A stretch of DNA of 64,000 nt, taken from a bacterium. Its GTDB lineage: Bacteria; Patescibacteria; Dojkabacteria; JAKAPS01; JAJZLI01. The stretch covers positions 1 through 64,000 of the forward strand of contig JAKAWT010000001.1 in assembly GCA_021816845.1 (NCBI GenBank), written 5' to 3'. Shown piece by piece: positions 7,720-17,044 of this stretch. The notes under the pieces are model-generated. The model saw nothing but the letters and a program-made list of their open reading frames with translations. It searched no databases and was not told the DNA's origin. Both the position numbers and the translations under genes were made by a program. Within the stretch, counting starts at the first letter, position 1. Each line of letters opens with the position of its first letter.

Positions 7720-7816
7720 TAGATATAATTATTACATAACTGGGTATTAATATACAATACAACTCTAACAAAATTCACTGCAGAAATTCAATTTTTATTT
7801 GATAAAGATAATAGAC

Positions 7817-9148
7817 TTATTTAAATATATAGAAATCCCCAGATAGGTTATCTGCATAAAATTTACCATTTGCATAAAACATACCACCTACTGCAACCTT
7901 CCCTCCTGTAGTACGAGTAGCTAAATATTTACCTGTATTTTTATTATATACCTGAATATTTCCAAGACCGTTATCAAAATAAAGAAGATTACCAACTACA
8001 ATGAAAGGTTTATTATTTAACCCAGCTGAGTGGATAGACCATATTATCTTTCCTGTACTTGTATTTACTGCGAGAATCTTTTGTGTTGCAGTAGACCCAA
8101 CATAAACTATATTACCACTTATTGTAGGAACACTTCCTATCATTTGTGCACCATTAGGTAAATTCAAAGGTCCGTAGCCTTCATTTAGTGACCATACTAT
8201 AGACCCTGTATTAGCATTTATTTTATACAAATACTCATATCCAGAGTTAGTCTTATCACTAACTAGTTTTGCTGCATCAGTGTAAATATAACCGTTTGAA
8301 TATGCAGGTATTACATCATCAAGCCCTTCATTAATTCCAATTTTTCCAAAATTGTTTTTCCATACTATTTGATGTGTTTGAATATTCACATCAAATAAAT
8401 AGTAAGGATAAGAACCTCCAAAATATAGATTATTACCAACCAGAAGTGGAGATGCTTGTGAAGATATTGATCCATAATCTAGACTCCATAATACTTTTCC
8501 AGTACTAACATCAAGTGCATATAACATTCTATTTCCACCTATCGTATAAATCACTCCATTTTTGTATGCAGGGGTTGGTTTTCTTTGACCATTATTGACC
8601 GTAAATTTCCACAGAATCTTACCACTACTAATATCCAAAGCATAAACACCACTTAATCCAGTACCTCTATTAAAAGTGGTTTTAGATGTTTTGAAAAACT
8701 CATCATTTCCTGTACTAACAATAACTAAGCCTAGTTGAGATAATACTAAAGGGTTATTCATTACAAGATTAGGAAAGTTTGTCTTCCATAGAATCTTCCC
8801 AGTATTGTTATCTATTTTTACTGTAGCACCCTGATAATTAGGGTTAGACACCCCATATGTTTGGAAGTAATTAGCTGTATCCAAAAAAGAGTAATCTCCT
8901 GAAACTACCGGTTGAGAAAAAAATGGAAGTCCATAATTTTTACTTAATACAACATTCTCTAAATATGTTTCTGTCTTCTTTACTACAGAATTATTCCCCT
9001 CACTCCCATAAGCTGAAGAGACATTACCAGTATAGTAAGCAGTATGTGGTTTCAATATAACAGGCTTTTTAGTTACCAAAGACACCACAACAACCAATGC
9101 TACTACTAACAAAACAGCAATAATGTATTTTTTATTATTTATTCTCAT
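7817..9148 (-). CDS. membrane-anchored PQQ-type beta-propeller protein
   Basis: 443 residues. A single N-terminal membrane helix (about residues 8-26) is followed by a propeller made of repeats with the motif (A)xxxxTGKxxW, for example ALDISSGKILWKF, ALDVSTGKVLWSL and AVNTSTGKIIWSI. This is the PQQ_2/BamB-like repeat. Nothing points to a bound PQQ cofactor: the active-site residues of quinoprotein dehydrogenases are not seen. BamB's partner system (outer membrane) is absent in this group, so a scaffold or binding role outside the cell is more likely. It is a single-gene unit, followed by the two small membrane proteins. Confidence 0.8.
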   Translation of the reverse strand: MRINNKKYIIAVLLVVALVVVVSLVTKKPVILKPHTAYYTGNVSSAYGSEGNNSVVKKTETYLENVVLSKNYGLPFFSQPVVSGDYSFLDTANYFQTYGVSNPNYQGATVKIDNNTGKILWKTNFPNLVMNNPLVLSQLGLVIVSTGNDEFFKTSKTTFNRGTGLSGVYALDISSGKILWKFTVNNGQRKPTPAYKNGVIYTIGGNRMLYALDVSTGKVLWSLDYGSISSQASPLLVGNNLYFGGSYPYYLFDVNIQTHQIVWKNNFGKIGINEGLDDVIPAYSNGYIYTDAAKLVSDKTNSGYEYLYKINANTGSIVWSLNEGYGPLNLPNGAQMIGSVPTISGNIVYVGSTATQKILAVNTSTGKIIWSIHSAGLNNKPFIVVGNLLYFDNGLGNIQVYNKNTGKYLATRTTGGKVAVGGMFYANGKFYADNLSGDFYIFK

Positions 9149-9585
9149 CTACTGATTATATATACATTTATAAAATAAAAAAAGTTTCACATATAAATGG
9201 AATATTTCATCTAAGTCTAAAATTCTCTTTCCATATAATCCTTAACCAATTATCTGAATATTCCTTTACATCAGTCATGCTATGGTTTGAGTATATAAGT
9301 ACTTGCGTATTTGTACCATAGATATATTTTTGAGATATTTACCCTTATTGATTAGTATAGCTCTAAAATAGAATTCTTGATAAAACTTAAGGACGCATTG
9401 ATATATATTTTTTGGATAATTTAAAAATAATTTTCTAGATTCTTCAGCTGGTTCTGTCTTTAAACTCATATACTAATGTTTTATGTAGATTATAAGGAGA
9501 CTTTCTGTTAATATTTCAATACCAAGTATAATTCATATACCAAAATTATAGTATTTCCCCTTCAAGAAAATTCCTTCTAAAAAAT
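9149..9585. other. 437-bp gap with only small uncertain frames
   Basis: Lies between the propeller gene and rsmI. No RNA gene, strong hairpin or long repeat is visible. It holds two short minus-strand frames (9275-9469 and 9207-9278) described separately. Confidence 0.5.
9207..9469 (-). pseudogene. possible small gene split by a frameshift
   Basis: A 64-codon frame (9469-9275) starting MSLKTEPAEESRKLF and rich in Tyr, Lys and Phe ends in TGA. Overlapping its end in another frame, a 23-codon piece (9278-9207) reads MTDVKEYSDNWLRIIWKENF, with the Trp and charged residues of real protein. A single frameshift near 9278 would join them into a protein of about 85 residues. I do not recognise a family, no ribosome-binding site is seen, and the whole may be chance in AT-rich DNA. 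Confidence 0.25.
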
Positions 9586-10248
9586 TTATTCTATATAAAA
9601 TACTATTGTTATTTCTCCTTTTATAGAAGTTTTACCTTTGTAGTATTCATATACCTTGGTTATATCTCCACTTTTAATATCCTCATGCATTTTGGATATT
9701 TCTCTAGCTACAGTGATTTTTAGATTGGGATAATTTTTTTTCAAGATTGATAATGTCTTCAATATTCTATAAGGAGATTCAAAACATATGCATGTGATAC
9801 CTTTATATTGATCAATAAGACTAACCAACTTATTTTCTTTTTTTGAGAGAAATCCTAAGAATATAAATTTATCAGTGGGAAGACCAGAATAAATTAAAGC
9901 TGGCAATATACTTGATGCCCCAGGCAAAACTTCATATTTTATATCTTGTAATTTAAGTTCCCTTATAAGCTTATATCCTGGATCTGAAATTAATGGCATA
10001 CCAGCATCTGATACAATTCCTACATTTTTTAAAAGTTTAATCTCTCCCACAATATCATAAATTAATCTTTCTTCGTTATGCTCTGTATATCTTCGTAATT
10101 CATTTATCTTAATATCATAACATTTCAACATAAGATTGGTCCTTTGAGGATTTTCACAATACAATACATCTAGTGACTTCAGTACCTCTTTTGCTCTATC
10201 AGTGATATCTTTCAAATTTCCTATTGGCGTGGGAATTATATAAAACAT
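9586..10248 (-). CDS. rsmI: 16S rRNA (cytidine1402-2'-O)-methyltransferase
   Basis: Methylates the ribose of C1402, the same nucleotide whose base is methylated by RsmH of this window. The tetrapyrrole-methylase fold is shown by IPTPIGNLKDITDRA at residues 4-18, VSDAGMPLISDPGY at about 79-92 and the LPGASS turn at about 109-114. Length (220) is short of the usual 270-290 because the small C-terminal RsmI domain is missing, common in reduced genomes. The usual EDTR motif reads ENPQRT here. The start overlaps the end of glyS by 13 bp, so the two are an operon. Confidence 0.9.
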   Translation of the reverse strand: MFYIIPTPIGNLKDITDRAKEVLKSLDVLYCENPQRTNLMLKCYDIKINELRRYTEHNEERLIYDIVGEIKLLKNVGIVSDAGMPLISDPGYKLIRELKLQDIKYEVLPGASSILPALIYSGLPTDKFIFLGFLSKKENKLVSLIDQYKGITCICFESPYRILKTLSILKKNYPNLKITVAREISKMHEDIKSGDITKVYEYYKGKTSIKGEITIVFYIE

Positions 10249-11588
10249 GAGTCTAGGTATGAATCTATATCAGCTATTTTTATCCTTTCTTGTTCAGTTG
10301 TATCTCTGTCTCTTACTGTTACCATGTTATCATCTAGAGTTTGCACATCAAATGTTATACATTTTGGTGTACCTATCTCATCCTGTCTCCTATACCTTTT
10401 TCCAATAGACCCAGCATCATCATATACTACTCTATATTTAAACTTCAAAAGATTATATAGATCTAGTGCCATTTTATCTATCTTTCCATCTTTAAGCAGA
10501 GGAAATATACCTATCTGATATGGAGATAGTCTGTGTGATAATTTTAAAAATATCCTCTTCCTTCCATTAACTTCCTCCTCTCTATAACCGTTAACAAGTA
10601 GTGCTAAAATCAATCTATCCAAACCAATGGATGGTTCAATTACAAACGGAATAAAACTTTCTCTTTTTTCTTGATCATTATAATTTAAGTTTTTTCCTGA
10701 CGCTTGGGAATGCTTAGTAAGATCATAATCTCCTCTATTTGCAAATGATTCAAGCTCTTTAAATCCAAAAGGAAAATTAAAATATATATCTATCGTCTTT
10801 TTTGAATAATGAGCTCTTTGGTTTTCATCTAATTCAACATATTTAAGGTTTTTTTTGTGTATCCCTATATGGGAGTACCATTTTTCAGTATACTTTAAAA
10901 GCTCATCAAAATATTTATCAGCATCCCTTGGATTTATGAAATATTCAATCTCTAATTGTTCAAATTCTAACGTTCTAAATATAAAATTTCCTGCAGTAAT
11001 CTCATTTCTAAACACCTTACCAATTTGTGCAACTCCAAAAGGTATTTTTACCCTACTGCTTTTTAAAATGTTATCAAAATTAATAAAAATCCCTTGTGCA
11101 GTTTCCGGTCTTAAAAAAACTGTCTCACCATTATCTTCTAAAGAACCTAGCGTTGTCTTAAACATCATGTTGAAATTTCTTACTTTAGTAAAACTCCCTC
11201 CACATACCTCACATTTAATATTATTCTCAAATATGAGTTTATCCATATCTTCATTTTTTAAACCTTCAGCCTTAATATTTAATTTTTCTTCTAATATCTG
11301 ATCTGCTCTAAATCTTTTTTTGCATTTTAAACAATCAATAAGTGGATCATGAAAATGATCAACATGACCAGAGGCCTCCCATACTTTTGAACTTTGTAAA
11401 ATTGAAGAATCTAATAAGACTATATCATCCCTAGACGTTACAAAAAACTTAATCCATTCATTCTTAATGTTATTTTTAAGTAAAGTCCCTAGAGGACCAT
11501 AATCCCAAGAATTTGCGAGACCACCATAAATTCCTGACGACTGGAACAGAAAACCTCTTCTTTTAGCTAAAGATACTATGTTATCCAT
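10236..11588 (-). CDS. glyS: glycyl-tRNA synthetase, alpha2 (eukaryote-like dimeric) type
   Basis: Charges tRNA-Gly. The N terminus DNIVSLAKRRGFLFQSSGIYGG is that of the dimeric class II enzyme, unlike the alpha2beta2 type. Cys pairs CLKC (about residue 85) and CEVC (about 128) mark the insert, motif 2 includes FRNEITAG at about 208-215 and motif 3 is GLDRLILALL at about 334. A C-terminal anticodon-binding domain ends in RIKIADIDSYL. Length of 450 is normal. It is the first gene of a glyS-rsmI pair. Confidence 0.95.
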   Translation of the reverse strand: MDNIVSLAKRRGFLFQSSGIYGGLANSWDYGPLGTLLKNNIKNEWIKFFVTSRDDIVLLDSSILQSSKVWEASGHVDHFHDPLIDCLKCKKRFRADQILEEKLNIKAEGLKNEDMDKLIFENNIKCEVCGGSFTKVRNFNMMFKTTLGSLEDNGETVFLRPETAQGIFINFDNILKSSRVKIPFGVAQIGKVFRNEITAGNFIFRTLEFEQLEIEYFINPRDADKYFDELLKYTEKWYSHIGIHKKNLKYVELDENQRAHYSKKTIDIYFNFPFGFKELESFANRGDYDLTKHSQASGKNLNYNDQEKRESFIPFVIEPSIGLDRLILALLVNGYREEEVNGRKRIFLKLSHRLSPYQIGIFPLLKDGKIDKMALDLYNLLKFKYRVVYDDAGSIGKRYRRQDEIGTPKCITFDVQTLDDNMVTVRDRDTTEQERIKIADIDSYLDSCFI

Positions 11589-11646
11589 ATATTTAGATTA
11601 TACCAATCTAGATTGTACACAATCTTTAGCGTATAGTCTAGGATAT

Positions 11647-11691
11647 AAGTACCTAAGGTACAAGTACCTAGGGTACAAGTACCTAGGTAAT
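11647..11691. repeat. noncoding 15-bp tandem repeat upstream of glyS
   Basis: Three tandem 15-mers on the plus strand, each AAG plus a 12-mer: TACCTAAGGTAC, TACCTAGGGTAC, TACCTAGGTAAT. The core GTACCTAGGTAC-like sequence is quasi-palindromic. The 15-bp period and AAG spacer match the repeats inside genes of this window, although the 12-mer letters differ. It lies between glyS and the toxin remnant, in the glyS 5' region. Confidence 0.7.
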
Positions 11692-11736
11692 AATCGAAAA
11701 TTCAAAAATACTAACAACAGTTCAAGATCATAATTT

Positions 11737-12354
11737 CTACAACATTTTAGACTGTTTTCTTAGAAAATCTTTTACCTCATCCCAGTTTACATTGTATATA
11801 AGATTGATTGGAGTCTCATCTTCATCAGCAATATCAAAAAATGTTAGGGATTTTATATAGTGAAACTCATTCAAACTACTTTCACTAAACTTTTTATGAA
11901 AAACATCAAACAAATCTGTTATTGAATAATAATCCTTTAAAATAAAATAGAGATCATAAAAATCTTTTTTTACTCCCCTACTCCCAATCGCTATGATCTT
12001 CATAAGGGCAATATCTTTTATTGATGCTAAATAAATACCTTTATACATTTTTCTCTTATCAACTAAGGGGTATTGGTAAAGAAAAAAACTTATCTCACAA
12101 CCATCTGTAAATCCACGTAAGCTACCATCCGTTATAGTAACATCATGTAATTTAAATACCTTGTCAAGAGATTTTAATAAAACTGGACTTTTGAATATAT
12201 CAGGTGTAAAAAAATCCAAATCATAAGAAATTCTATGTCCAATTTGTAAAGATAAAGCTGTTCCTCAAGCAAGGTAGAAATTATTTACAGCTTTGATATC
12301 TTTTAGTAAGGCCAGAGCACTTTTTGCTCCGGTATTGACTGTTTTGTCAAACAT
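11737..12354 (-). pseudogene. AbiEii-type nucleotidyltransferase toxin, interrupted by TGA at the first Gly of LAGGTAL
   Basis: AbiEii family nucleotidyltransferase, toxin of AbiE-type toxin-antitoxin systems. From an ATG at 12354, inside the end of the partner gene, the frame reads MFDKTVNTGAKSALALLKD then NNFYLA, a TGA at 12267-12265 (codon 30), then GTALSLQIGHRISYDLDFF. Family members have FYLAGGTALxLQxGHR, so the TGA replaces the first Gly of the nucleotide-binding motif, one base from GGA. The rest (DIALMKIIAIGSRGVKKDFYDLYFIL) is intact to the normal end. A rescue start at the TTG at 12219 would lack the catalytic motif. Either a recent nonsense mutation or an import from a lineage that reads UGA as Gly. 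Confidence 0.8.
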
Positions 12355-12596
12355 AAAATTGGCTTTGAAATATTAAAGTAATTTTTAAAAAAATATGCTG
12401 TACGTCTACTGATTTCAGAAGAATGAATGATTGCATCAATTATTTCTTCATCTGAAAACAATTTTTGGATTTTTTTAAAATCTTCTAAAGTTCCATGATC
12501 TAATACTCTGCCTATGATATAGTTTTTATTCTTATGAATATCTAATTCATCAAACTTTGCATCATAAAGATACCTTTTAAATTCTTGAGGAATCAT
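12303..12596 (-). CDS. small partner protein of the AbiEii-type gene (putative antitoxin)
   Basis: 97 residues, starting MIPQEFKRYLYDAKFDELDIHKN. Proteins of this type (short, with a PxEFxxYFWD-like start, an IxRVLxxG turn, and a helical core) are commonly encoded just upstream of AbiEii-family nucleotidyltransferases. The toxin start at 12354 lies inside its last codons in another frame, the translational coupling expected of a toxin-antitoxin pair. The C terminus TKQSIPEQKVLWPY is read through the toxin's first codons. Antitoxin function is inferred from context only. The frame is intact although the toxin is broken. Confidence 0.6.
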   Translation of the reverse strand: MIPQEFKRYLYDAKFDELDIHKNKNYIIGRVLDHGTLEDFKKIQKLFSDEEIIDAIIHSSEISRRTAYFFKNYFNISKPILCLTKQSIPEQKVLWPY

Positions 12597-12658
12597 ACTA
12601 TTATTATAACAAATGGCTTCATAATAAACAATAAATTATATCTTCTATAAAAATAAGA

Positions 12659-13375
12659 TTATAAAATATAATTCTTTGATAATAATTTTATATCAAATGA
12701 CGATTCTAACAAATTTGTAGAAAATAATAAAATTTCCTTTAACACTGTCTCTTTAATATCAAATCCTAAATGAGGTGCTTTCAAATCCAAATCTTTTATA
12801 TACCTAAGAAGTTTTACTGTATCAATAGAGATTGGATAACCTCTAACATTGTATTCTCTAAGATCACATCCAAAATGTGATATACCCATCATGGATGATA
12901 TGTTCTGGATATCAACTTCCAACGGTTTCAAGCATACAAAACAGTTTGTAAAATCTGATAATAAACCTTCATACAGCAGTGTTTTTATGTTAAACAGTGA
13001 TATATACAAATCTTGGTTTTTATAAAGGTTGGATAATGTAAAATTCAAAAGATCAAATAACTGACTTTCGTCCTGATCTACCCTATCAATTTTAGATATG
13101 ACCTCTAAAGGGTAAAAAATATATAATGAAGATTTATCTTTTGAAAGATGGAAAGAATTTCTCATAGATATTGTTGTTATAATATCTAATCCTTTACTTT
13201 TTATAGTCTGGAATTCTATATAGTTTGCAAGATCCAATAAGTTAGCCCTTTTACCTGATTTTGCACCCTTTGCTATTACACTCAGTTTTCCCTTTTTTGT
13301 AAAAATTGTGAGGATTTTATCATTATCTTTAAAATCAACCTGTTTTATAATAAAACCATTTTCTAAATTTTGCAT
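12659..13375 (-). CDS. recO: recombination mediator RecO
   Basis: Helps RecA load onto SSB-coated single strands, with RecR. The N-terminal OB fold is recognisable by GFIIKQVDFKDNDKILTIFT and KLSVIAKGAKSGK (residues 7-45), the middle is helical, and a zinc-binding style site is formed by CFVC (about 146-149) with HFGCD further on. At 238 residues it has the usual length. It sits one base from the DUF4012 gene on the same strand, probably cotranscribed with it by chance of packing and not by function. Confidence 0.88.
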   Translation of the reverse strand: MQNLENGFIIKQVDFKDNDKILTIFTKKGKLSVIAKGAKSGKRANLLDLANYIEFQTIKSKGLDIITTISMRNSFHLSKDKSSLYIFYPLEVISKIDRVDQDESQLFDLLNFTLSNLYKNQDLYISLFNIKTLLYEGLLSDFTNCFVCLKPLEVDIQNISSMMGISHFGCDLREYNVRGYPISIDTVKLLRYIKDLDLKAPHLGFDIKETVLKEILLFSTNLLESSFDIKLLSKNYIL

Positions 13376-13376
13376 A

Positions 13377-15284
13377 CTATAAATTTATTGATAGATCCTT
13401 TGTTATATAGAATGATTTATTCAAGGATGTAGATCCTGATCCAGAGGATCCTGATCCAGATTCAAAATTAATCTTCTCCCATTCTCCTTTAATTCCTGGT
13501 TGCTTTTGAATTAAATAATGAGTCATATTAATTCCTTTAGGTAGATAGTATGTTATTGTCATGGTACCCTTTGCTGGAGGATCTGACTTTGAAAGACGAG
13601 GAAGTATCCTTATATGGTTACCAAAAACTGTTTTTCCTACAGTTGTATTGTTATAATCCTGCGTGAATCCATCAACGCCTTTCATAGATATTAGGGTGGA
13701 TCCAAGAGGAACATAAATCCTAACCCACGCCATATATGGACCTACAAGCCAATTATCATATATAGCTGGATTAGTCCAAGTTATACTAACACTCTGCTCA
13801 TATCTACCATTTGATGCTTTTTTAATATTTGAAACCACCGTCTCTCCCATAAAATAATTATCTTTAGCTCCTGCAAGGTTTGCTTCCACTACCTGAAGAT
13901 AATCACCTTTTACGGAGGTTGGTATTACCCCTCCCCAGTTATAATGGTTAATTAGATTCTCAGTCTTTGGGTTATTGAAATATAATAAGATTTGTTTTTG
14001 ATCAAGAGAATCAAAAACTGTTTTAATAACATTTGTTAAAGTATTACCTGTAGAATGAAACACTTTTGTTATAAGTTCATGCATCATGACTGAAATAAAA
14101 TCTTTTCTTTCATTTTGAGGAAGATTAGATTTTTCAGCCATATATTCCATATAGTAATTAGCATTATTAGATGTTAAAACAAGATTATTCCCATATAAAC
14201 TTGGCATTGTAATATTTCCAACAGCTTTTATCAGAGAATCTACAAACCATGTATTTATAAAAATAACCCCATTAATTTGTGGAGCTCTAGGTATTGAATT
14301 ATAGAATTTATATATATTAGCTACAGATGTTGGAACATTAGGAGAAGTATTTGCATCCCTTAGATGCCAGTGGTAAGTTCCGTTATAAACATATAATGGT
14401 TTTGGAGCAAGAGGTACGTAATGGACTACGTTTGATAGAGCATAAATATTTTGAGCTGATATTTGGCCTAAATTTCCATTATTAAAATTAATAAATCCAA
14501 AGGCAGTCATAAAACCTCCCGTAGGTCTAATTTCGCCTGAATTTTGGAACATCAGAAGATACCTCGTAGGGGTAGGTACACCTAATGCATTTTCAATAAC
14601 ATTTACTGATCTATCAAAGATTGGTAAATTTAACGATATACCGGAAAAAATACTTTTTAAAGAAGATAAGGTTATACCATGAGACTTTAATAAAGATTCT
14701 GGGAAATAATTAGGATTTATCTTTTGTATATATAAATTTGCTTTTGTAAAATATGGATCAGCTGTATCCAAGGCTGGACCAAGTTTTGGTAAGGAATGTA
14801 CAAATGCAGATATCTTTTGTTTTCCAGATAGAACCTGTGCTGATTTTTGAGTACTTGTTTGATATCCATCTAGTGTTGCTAGATTTGACAAAGATGGCAT
14901 CAAGGTTTGCAACCCAGAAACAGCATAATATCCCCCATCAAGTAAATCTACAGCATTGTTATAATATCCACTCGCTATGGGCACAATAGAAAGATACCCT
15001 AAAGTTCTTAAATTCGACTGCATAGAGATTATATTAGACTTAATTGTAGGTACTTCACTAGAAATCCCAACAAAATCTTTTGATTTCTGATAAGTTTTTG
15101 CTTTCTCAATATTGGAATATAGAATATCAAAGTTACTTTTTAAAGATAAAAGAGGAAGAACTAGAAAGAAAACTAATAGTATTATTAATACTACAACAAA
15201 GGACACAGTAGCAATAAACCACCTTTTTTTTATAAAGGCCCATTTTTGTTTAGGCTGATATTGAGCTAAATTTATAACTGTCAT
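13377..15284 (-). CDS. DUF4012 membrane-anchored protein
   Basis: DUF4012 proteins occur in Patescibacteria and Actinobacteria next to glycan assembly genes; their activity is unproven. The ATG at 15284 (MTVINLAQYQ, 635 residues) is preferred to a TTG at 15323, which would overlap the upstream gene. An AGGAG lies about 15 bp before the ATG. One membrane helix (about residues 19-42) leads into a helical stalk and the extracellular domain with the hallmark GEIRPTGGFMTAFGFINF at about 265-282. The C terminus holds a Gly-Ser stretch (ESGSGSSGSGST) encoded by a repeat array, just before a final beta strand. Context with a sugar transferase and GT4 enzymes suggests a role in polymer export or attachment. 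Confidence 0.85.
   Translation of the reverse strand: MTVINLAQYQPKQKWAFIKKRWFIATVSFVVVLIILLVFFLVLPLLSLKSNFDILYSNIEKAKTYQKSKDFVGISSEVPTIKSNIISMQSNLRTLGYLSIVPIASGYYNNAVDLLDGGYYAVSGLQTLMPSLSNLATLDGYQTSTQKSAQVLSGKQKISAFVHSLPKLGPALDTADPYFTKANLYIQKINPNYFPESLLKSHGITLSSLKSIFSGISLNLPIFDRSVNVIENALGVPTPTRYLLMFQNSGEIRPTGGFMTAFGFINFNNGNLGQISAQNIYALSNVVHYVPLAPKPLYVYNGTYHWHLRDANTSPNVPTSVANIYKFYNSIPRAPQINGVIFINTWFVDSLIKAVGNITMPSLYGNNLVLTSNNANYYMEYMAEKSNLPQNERKDFISVMMHELITKVFHSTGNTLTNVIKTVFDSLDQKQILLYFNNPKTENLINHYNWGGVIPTSVKGDYLQVVEANLAGAKDNYFMGETVVSNIKKASNGRYEQSVSITWTNPAIYDNWLVGPYMAWVRIYVPLGSTLISMKGVDGFTQDYNNTTVGKTVFGNHIRILPRLSKSDPPAKGTMTITYYLPKGINMTHYLIQKQPGIKGEWEKINFESGSGSSGSGSTSLNKSFYITKDLSINL
13431..13457. 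repeat. two-unit 15-bp repeat array in the DUF4012 gene
   Basis: AGATCCTGATCC + AGA + GGATCCTGATCC, read as Gly-Ser-Gly-Ser near the C terminus. Confidence 0.65.
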
Positions 15285-15291
15285 AACTGAT

Positions 15292-15930
15292 TTAGTAAGC
15301 TCCTCTTTTTGAGAAAACTGCAAATGGGGTCTTAAATAAAATAATTATATTCCTTTTTATAGATCTCATCTTAGCATATTCTAAATCAATTTTGATCCTT
15401 TTGTCAAAAGATATCTCTGAACGACCAGATATTTGCCATACACCTGTCAATCCTGGTTTGATACCAGTAATGATTGCAATGTCTTCTTCAACTTCTGGAT
15501 TCATTGATATATAATACTCAAGTTCATCAAAATAATAGGCCCTAGGACCCACCAGTGACATATCCCCTTTTAATATATTGAAAAATTGTGGGAATTCATC
15601 TATAGAATATTTCCTTATGAATTTACCGACCTTGGTTACTCTAGGATCATTCTTTAATTTATAACTATTTTTTTTATATTCCTTGTATAATTTAGAATAT
15701 TTGGGATCCTCTTTCAACATTGTATGTGCAGAAACGACCATAGATCTAAATTTATAAAATTTAAATGGCTGGTAATTCCGTCCAACTCTTTCTGGCACAT
15801 CCGCAAGTATTGGCCCTTTAGAGTCTATCATTATAAGTATCGCCGTAATTAGCATGATAGGAGAAAAGATTATTATCGCAAAGATAGAGACAATAATATC
15901 AATAATTCTTGTTACTATTTCATATACCAT
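15292..15930 (-). CDS. polyprenyl-phosphate sugar-1-phosphate transferase
   Basis: Bacterial sugar transferase (PF02397, WcaJ/CpsE C-terminal type): starts a glycan repeat by moving a sugar phosphate onto undecaprenyl phosphate at the membrane. One N-terminal membrane helix (about residues 10-32), then FKFYKFRSMV, the SIDEFPQFFNILKGDMSLVGPR block (about 120-140) and KPGLTGVWQISGR. 212 residues, the minimal catalytic form without the four extra helices of WcaJ. It overlaps the end of the upstream GT4 by 11 bp and precedes the DUF4012 gene, so this is a glycan operon. Confidence 0.92.
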   Translation of the reverse strand: MVYEIVTRIIDIIVSIFAIIIFSPIMLITAILIMIDSKGPILADVPERVGRNYQPFKFYKFRSMVVSAHTMLKEDPKYSKLYKEYKKNSYKLKNDPRVTKVGKFIRKYSIDEFPQFFNILKGDMSLVGPRAYYFDELEYYISMNPEVEEDIAIITGIKPGLTGVWQISGRSEISFDKRIKIDLEYAKMRSIKRNIIILFKTPFAVFSKRGAY

Positions 15931-17044
15931 TTTTTATTATATTATTAATTTTATTTTCTAAATTCTTTTTGAATATATCCTTAGAAAATCTCCTTGCATT
16001 ATCTATACACTCTATAGGGTTAGATGGATTATCATAAATCTTCTTTAATGCTTTTTCAAGAGACCTAGATCCAAGAGATGTATCTTCATAGAAAAAATAT
16101 CCTGTGACCCCCTCTTTTACACTTTCCATAGCCCCATCCTTAAATAATGCTACTACACCTTTCCCACAGGCCTGGGCTTCAATAGGTACAAGCCCAAAAT
16201 CTTCTGCCCCAGGAAAGATAATAGCTTTAGACTGATTTATTATATCAATCATATCATCATCCCCAACATTGCCCAAAAATTCAATATTAGATGATGATAT
16301 CTTCTCTAGTTGATTTTTATATCCACCATCACCTATTATTTTTAATTTATAGTTAAGTTTTATACAAGTTTTTATTGCTATATCAATATTTTTATACTTT
16401 TCTAGTCTTGATACAATTAGAAAGTAATCTCCATCAGTGAATTTATCATTTTTTAAAAATTTATTTGTATCAACATACGGATATATAACGACACTATCCC
16501 TCCTATAAAATTTCTTTACTCTCCTTGATACTGCATTTGATATTGTAAAAAGATGATCTACCCTTTGGGCTGATGCAAAATCAATAATCCTTAAATAATT
16601 ATTGATAAAATATAAAGGTATTTTTTTTAGACCAGAGAAGGTATCTTGTCTAGAGTTAGGTAATCCCCATAAAAATCTAGGGGGTGTTAATATATAAGAT
16701 ATATGTAGAGTTGTATCAGATATAACAATGTTTTTTGCAAAACCAGCTGTAAGAGATAACACAATATCGTACTCATCAAAATTAAATTCTTCAAATGCTA
16801 ATGGATATAAAGGTGTCATAAACGGCCCAAAATATTTAAATAGTTTATTATACTTGCTCTCTATAATATTATATTCTCTAAACTTATCTGGAAGTTTCTC
16901 TTTAATATACAAAGTTGTAAAAATTGGGGCATTTGGAAAGACTTCCATAATAGCTTCAAGATGCCTCTCTGCACCACCATATATTTTAAGAAAATCACAT
17001 ACTATAGCAATTTTAAAATCTGAATTCTTTACATTTTTTTCCAT
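15920..17044 (-). CDS. GT4 glycosyltransferase
   Basis: Retaining GT-B glycosyltransferase. The N-terminal half has the acceptor-side glycine motif IYGGAERHLEAI (about 17-28); the C-terminal half has FPGAEDFGLVPIEAQACGKGVVA, including the E-x7-E pair (EDFGLVPIE) that binds the nucleotide-sugar donor. 374 residues is normal. Sugar and linkage cannot be predicted. It is homologous to its upstream neighbour (both have the YPLAFEEFNFDEYDIVLS-like block), so the two arose by duplication and probably add consecutive sugars. A single repeat unit at 16061-16072 adds SLGSRSLE near the C terminus. Confidence 0.88.
   Translation of the reverse strand: MEKNVKNSDFKIAIVCDFLKIYGGAERHLEAIMEVFPNAPIFTTLYIKEKLPDKFREYNIIESKYNKLFKYFGPFMTPLYPLAFEEFNFDEYDIVLSLTAGFAKNIVISDTTLHISYILTPPRFLWGLPNSRQDTFSGLKKIPLYFINNYLRIIDFASAQRVDHLFTISNAVSRRVKKFYRRDSVVIYPYVDTNKFLKNDKFTDGDYFLIVSRLEKYKNIDIAIKTCIKLNYKLKIIGDGGYKNQLEKISSSNIEFLGNVGDDDMIDIINQSKAIIFPGAEDFGLVPIEAQACGKGVVALFKDGAMESVKEGVTGYFFYEDTSLGSRSLEKALKKIYDNPSNPIECIDNARRFSKDIFKKNLENKINNIIKNGI
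16061..16072. repeat. single repeat unit in the GT4 gene
   Basis: AGACCTAGATCC followed by AAG; read as Leu-Gly-Ser-Arg-Ser in the GT4 protein. Confidence 0.45.
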
